DNA of 64,000 nucleotides from Niallia nealsonii. Its GTDB lineage: Bacteria; Bacillota; Bacilli; Bacillales; Cytobacillaceae. Location: positions 1 through 64,000 of the forward strand of contig NZ_PISE01000008.1 in the NCBI RefSeq assembly GCF_002835805.1, in the 5' to 3' direction. Below the pieces are notes generated by a model that worked only from the letters and a program-made list of their open reading frames with translations, made no database searches and was not told the DNA's origin. A program made the position numbers and the translations under genes. Shown here one piece after another: positions 60,722 to 64,000 of the stretch. Every line of letters begins with the position of its first letter. Positions within the stretch are counted from its first letter, which is position 1.

Positions 60722-63004
60722 ATGGAAGAAAATAAGATGGCTGAATTTAGAGCAGAACAAAAACGTCTTCTCTATACAAAAAATTATATGAATGAAGTAA
60801 TAGCAGAAGCGAAGCAAAATCAAGGGAATCTACAAGAAAATATGAAACAGGCAATGGGAAATGCTGATTTATTGGATAGTAGTTTAAGCTATATTAACTT
60901 ATTGACGAATAGTAAGTTTTTGCAAACTGCGACAACAGAATTGAATATTCTGCAGAGAATACTGAATGCTCCCTATTTTGCACGGATAGATTATCAGATG
61001 AAGGACAAAAAGACAAAAGGAGTATATTACATTGGAAAAACGTCTCTTTATGAAAAAGAAACGCAGCAGCCGATTATTGTTGACTGGAGGTCTCCTATTG
61101 CCAATGTTTATTATGATGGGAGATTAGGGGAAGTATCCTATGAGGCGAATGACGAAATAATCGAAGGACATTTGTCGTTAAAGAGGCAATATAAGATAGA
61201 GCAGGGAAAACTTATCGATTATCAGGATATTGATTTAACTACAACAGATGAATTGCTCCAGGAATCTTTAGCTGGAAAGGCAGATCAGCGTTTAACAGAA
61301 ATAATTACAACCATTCAAGCAGAACAAAATGAAGTCATTCGCGCAGATCTTAATCGGCCAATTATTGTTCAAGGTGCAGCAGGCAGTGGGAAAACAACGA
61401 TTGCCCTGCATCGAATCTCTTATTTTATTTATCATTATGCAAAATATTTTCAACCAGAGCAGCTTATGATTTTAGCACCAAATCATATGTTTATTGGCTA
61501 TCTTGCAGATGCCCTTCCAGACCTTGGGGTGGAAAAGATTAGACAAACAACCTATGTTGATTACGTTCGTTTATGCATTGGCAAAAACATAAAAATGGTA
61601 AAGTCCACTGAAAAATTGATCTCCTTGCTTCATCATTCATTAGAAAAAGAAGATATGATCAAATGGCTTGCGCGATTTAAAGGGTCATTAACTTACAAAA
61701 AAATAATAGATAATTATTTAAAAGATATATGTGATAATATGTGCCCAAAAGAAGATTTTCGTATTGAAAAATTCCCCTTATATGGGGCGAAAAAATTGCG
61801 ACGGCTTTTTACAACAGAATATAACTATCTTCCTCTTGTGAAACGAAAAGAAAAAATTAAAGGGATTTTGCAAGCAGATTTGAAAAGGAAAAAAAATATC
61901 ATTTTCACCAAACTGACGGAAAAGTATGAAGCTGCATTAGATCGTGCTTTGCAAATAAAGGATGATGAAAAAAGAAAAGAGCGAGTTGTCTATTTTTTAG
62001 ATACAAAAGCAGAAAGATTAGATACCGTGAAAAAAGAAGCAGCATCAGCCGTGAGGAAATATGCTGCAAAAATGCCTGTAGACACTTTATATGGATATTA
62101 TCAACAATTATTTGCAAGTAAAGAGGAATTTAAAAAATATGCAGGCGATTTTCTTTCTGAAGAGGAACTAGACTTTATGGTGGATTTTCAAGCAACTCTT
62201 CTTCAAGAGAAAAAAGTGGAAATTGAAGATTTTGGAGCACTTTTTTATTTACAGTACAAAATATTTGGCATTGATAAAAAATATAGAGCAAAAAATGTAG
62301 TAATAGATGAAGTGCAAGATTATAGTGACTTCCAGCTGTATGCTCTAAAAGCTGGACTAGAAACGGACATGTTTACACTTGTTGGAGATTTAGCGCAAGG
62401 TATTCATTCTTATCGTGGATTAAAAAACTGGGAAACTTTAAAGAACACCGTTTTCCCCCGTGCAAATTATATGACATTGCAGAAAAGCTATCGAACAACC
62501 ATTGAAATTATGCAGATGGCAAATGATGTATTAGCTTTGCTTGATGAAGACCTTCCAAAAGTAAAACCGGTTGTCCGCCACGGAGAAAAGCCAATTTTTT
62601 ATTCTTTTCAAAGTCAAAAGGATTTAGCGGAGAAGGTAGATGCTAGAATACAAACTGTTCAAAAAGAAGGATATCATTCTATTGCAGTTATTGGAAAAAC
62701 AGAGGAAGAATGTAAAAAAATATACAAGCATTTAAAAAAAAGCAAAAACTATGAAGTCCAGCTGCTTCGAGAAAACGAAGGGTTAAAAAAAGGTCATGTG
62801 ATAATTGTTCCAAGTTATTTATCAAAAGGATTAGAATTTGATGCTGTTGTGATTTTTTCTCTTGATGAGTATTTTCGTTTGGAGGAAATAGAAATAAAGC
62901 TTCTTTATGTAGCAATGACAAGACCAATGCATAAACTTTATCTTTTTGCCAAACACAAAAAAGATTTATTGCTAGATTATGTGAATAAAGTTAATTATGA
63001 TTAG
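60722..63004 (+). CDS. helD: HelD-like superfamily 1 helicase / RNA polymerase recycling factor
   Basis: A 760-residue UvrD-type ATPase of the HelD family. The N-terminal coiled-coil arm (about 1-90) that inserts into RNA polymerase is present. Walker A GAAGSGKTT is at about 218-226, Walker B VIDEVQDYSD near 528-537, then GDLAQGIHSYRG (motif III), LQKSYRTT (IV), SKGLEFDAVVIF (V) and LLYVAMTRPMHKL (VI). In Bacillus HelD binds stalled RNA polymerase and releases nucleic acid. ATG at 60722 follows AAAGGAGTAGAAC. It is ended by a hairpin near 63214-63245. Confidence 0.93.
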   Translation: MEENKMAEFRAEQKRLLYTKNYMNEVIAEAKQNQGNLQENMKQAMGNADLLDSSLSYINLLTNSKFLQTATTELNILQRILNAPYFARIDYQMKDKKTKGVYYIGKTSLYEKETQQPIIVDWRSPIANVYYDGRLGEVSYEANDEIIEGHLSLKRQYKIEQGKLIDYQDIDLTTTDELLQESLAGKADQRLTEIITTIQAEQNEVIRADLNRPIIVQGAAGSGKTTIALHRISYFIYHYAKYFQPEQLMILAPNHMFIGYLADALPDLGVEKIRQTTYVDYVRLCIGKNIKMVKSTEKLISLLHHSLEKEDMIKWLARFKGSLTYKKIIDNYLKDICDNMCPKEDFRIEKFPLYGAKKLRRLFTTEYNYLPLVKRKEKIKGILQADLKRKKNIIFTKLTEKYEAALDRALQIKDDEKRKERVVYFLDTKAERLDTVKKEAASAVRKYAAKMPVDTLYGYYQQLFASKEEFKKYAGDFLSEEELDFMVDFQATLLQEKKVEIEDFGALFYLQYKIFGIDKKYRAKNVVIDEVQDYSDFQLYALKAGLETDMFTLVGDLAQGIHSYRGLKNWETLKNTVFPRANYMTLQKSYRTTIEIMQMANDVLALLDEDLPKVKPVVRHGEKPIFYSFQSQKDLAEKVDARIQTVQKEGYHSIAVIGKTEEECKKIYKHLKKSKNYEVQLLRENEGLKKGHVIIVPSYLSKGLEFDAVVIFSLDEYFRLEEIEIKLLYVAMTRPMHKLYLFAKHKKDLLLDYVNKVNYD

Positions 63005-63417
63005 CAATAAATAGGCAGCGAATCAAAGTTATTAAAGGACAGAAGCAACAGATAAAAGCGGAGGTGCATGCAGTAGCAGGAATATTAAACGACTGATGTT
63101 TTGCTGCATCAGAATCAACTGGCACTGTTTGTTTTGTGACGGAGAAGCTAAGCATGCCTTGAGTTGATTCATGTTATTAGAGAATTACATAAATGATGTA
63201 TAAATTATTGCATAAAGAGAGAGGGGGAATTCTCCTCTCTTTTTCTATGAGTACAAAAAAAGGAAATCTTCTCTTATTTGAATAGAGGGATATATATCCG
63301 TATCTAACGGTACAGTGCTAAAATACTGTAATTCTCATAAATATATATTTTTTTTTATATTTTTATAAATTACTATTGAATTTCCCAGGAAAAGTTGTTA
63401 AAGTGTTTAATATAGTT
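63005..63417. other. Intergenic region helD-argG
   Basis: About 410 bases without a supportable gene. AGAGAGG (63218-63224) pairs with CCTCTCT (63234-63240) and a T5 run follows, probably the helD terminator. The right part is very AT-rich and leads into the argG control region. Confidence 0.55.
63214..63247 (+). terminator. Probable terminator after helD
   Basis: AAAGAGAGAGG pairs with CCTCTCTTTTT across GGGAATTCT; it lies about 210 bases after the helD stop. Confidence 0.65.
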
Positions 63418-63419
63418 TT

Positions 63420-63453
63420 TGAATAAAAATATAAATTAATGAATATTTATTCG
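63420..63453 (+). promoter_or_regulatory. Tandem ARG boxes for AhrC/ArgR before argG
   Basis: TGAATAAAAATAT (63420-63432) and TGAATATTTATTC (63440-63452) both fit the arginine-repressor box (TGAAT, four A/T, ATTCA). They start exactly 20 bases apart on the same DNA face, as arginine-repressor box pairs are arranged. They end about 22 bases before the argG ATG, so bound repressor should block transcription start or early elongation. Confidence 0.72.
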
Positions 63454-63474
63454 TATATATAGGAGGAACACAAA

Positions 63475-64000
63475 ATGGCAAATCCGAAAGTAGTTTTAGC
63501 ATATTCAGGCGGTTTAGATACATCTGTAGCAATTAAATGGATTCAGGATCAAGGGTACGATGTTGTAGCATGCTGCCTTGATGTTGGCGAGGGGAAAGAT
63601 TTAAACTTTATTCAACAAAAAGCATTAACTGTTGGTGCAGTGCAATCATATGTAATTGATGCAAAAGAGGAATTTGCACAAGATTTTGCGTTGGTTTCTT
63701 TACAAGCACATACCATGTATGAAGGGAAATATCCACTTGTATCTGCATTGTCAAGACCATTAATTGCAAAAAAATTAGTAGAAGTAGCGGAGAAAGAAAA
63801 TGCAGTAGCAGTTGCACATGGATGTACGGGAAAAGGAAATGACCAAGTGCGCTTCGAAGTATCGATTCAAAGCTTAAATCCAAATCTGCAAGTATTAGCG
63901 CCAGTTCGTGAGTGGGGCTGGAGCCGTGAAGAAGAAATTGAGTATGCAAAAGAAAAAAATATTCCAATTCCAATTAACTTAGACAGCCCATTTTCGATTG
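63475..64000 (+). CDS. argG: Argininosuccinate synthase (partial, cut by window end)
   Basis: The first 175 codons of a protein normally about 400 residues long. It is an N-type ATP pyrophosphatase joining citrulline and aspartate. The PP-loop [14 protein letters not shown] is at residues 9-22, and [15 protein letters not shown] near 118-132 is the conserved citrulline/aspartate site. ATG at 63475 follows AGGAGGAACACAAA. It runs off the right edge with the frame open. argH is expected just outside the window. Arginine regulation is indicated by the upstream ARG boxes. Confidence 0.96.
   Translation, partial: MANPKVVLAYSGGLDTSVAIKWIQDQGYDVVACCLDVGEGKDLNFIQQKALTVGAVQSYVIDAKEEFAQDFALVSLQAHTMYEGKYPLVSALSRPLIAKKLVEVAEKENAVAVAHGCTGKGNDQVRFEVSIQSLNPNLQVLAPVREWGWSREEEIEYAKEKNIPIPINLDSPFSI

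Overview
The window looks like a chromosomal backbone segment of an AT-rich, endospore-forming member of the Bacillaceae (Bacillus/Niallia type). The evidence is an alpha/beta SASP gene behind a sigma-G-like promoter, SpoIID-like and YtfJ/GerW-type sporulation proteins, CcpA, EzrA, RefZ, SftA, a bacillithiol-associated YtxJ, a tyrS T-box and an S4-type rpsD leader. From what I remember of B. subtilis, the gene order follows its pepV-dat ... amyX-ytmP-trmB-ytnP ... ytpPQ-sftA-murC-ytxGHJ-aroA-ccpA ... tyrS-rpsD-dgcP-ytsP-refZ-hisJ-ezrA-iscS-thiI-sspA-ytcI-ytcJ-sppA-yteJ-ytfIJ-tpx-ytxK-ackA-argG block. I see no rRNA, tRNA, CRISPR array, prophage or defence island. Starts were revised to Shine-Dalgarno-supported codons where needed; TTG and GTG starts are common.

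Layout. 0.1-13 kb: small HTH regulator, Nudix hydrolase, dipeptidase PepV, D-amino-acid aminotransferase, a cysteine-synthase-like enzyme, RNA cyclic phosphodiesterase, a NERD-like protein, type I pullulanase, a YtmP kinase-fold protein, TrmB and the YtnP lactonase. 13-27 kb: M42 aminopeptidase, DUF84 NTPase, YtpP, YtpQ, SftA, MurC, M29 aminopeptidase, the ytxGHJ stress operon behind a good sigma-B promoter, and a 723-residue FtsA-like protein. 27-36 kb: AroA(G), CcpA, a secreted SpoIID-like protein convergent with a class A PBP, and T-box-controlled TyrS. 37-48 kb: S4, diguanylate cyclase DgcP, a wrecked IS1182-type element, methionine-sulfoxide reductase YtsP, RefZ, HisJ, EzrA, IscS-ThiI. 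48-64 kb: SASP, YtcI, YtcJ, RarD, SppA-YteJ, YtfI-YtfJ, Tpx, YtxK, AckA, an EcsC-family protein, HelD and the start of ArgG with tandem ARG boxes.

How the genes work together. Several sets are physically coupled: IscS supplies persulfide sulfur to ThiI (the thiI ATG directly follows the iscS stop); sppA-yteJ and ytfI-ytfJ are tight pairs; AroA(G) feeds aromatic synthesis next to CcpA, the global carbon regulator; MurC, D-alanine aminotransferase, the PBP, SpoIID-like protein, EzrA, SftA and RefZ all concern the wall, division or chromosome segregation.

The least routine observations are non-coding or architectural: a dispersed ~93-bp repeat family (three full copies plus a fragment, two starting at a stop codon); two decayed IS1182-like elements whose end hairpins keep structure but change sequence; a series of beta-rich modules with an NG/GD signature in the FtsA-like C-terminus; a palindrome in the dgcP promoter spacer and a possible pseudoknot in its leader; and tandem ARG boxes at argG. 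I found no multi-gene system that I would call new.
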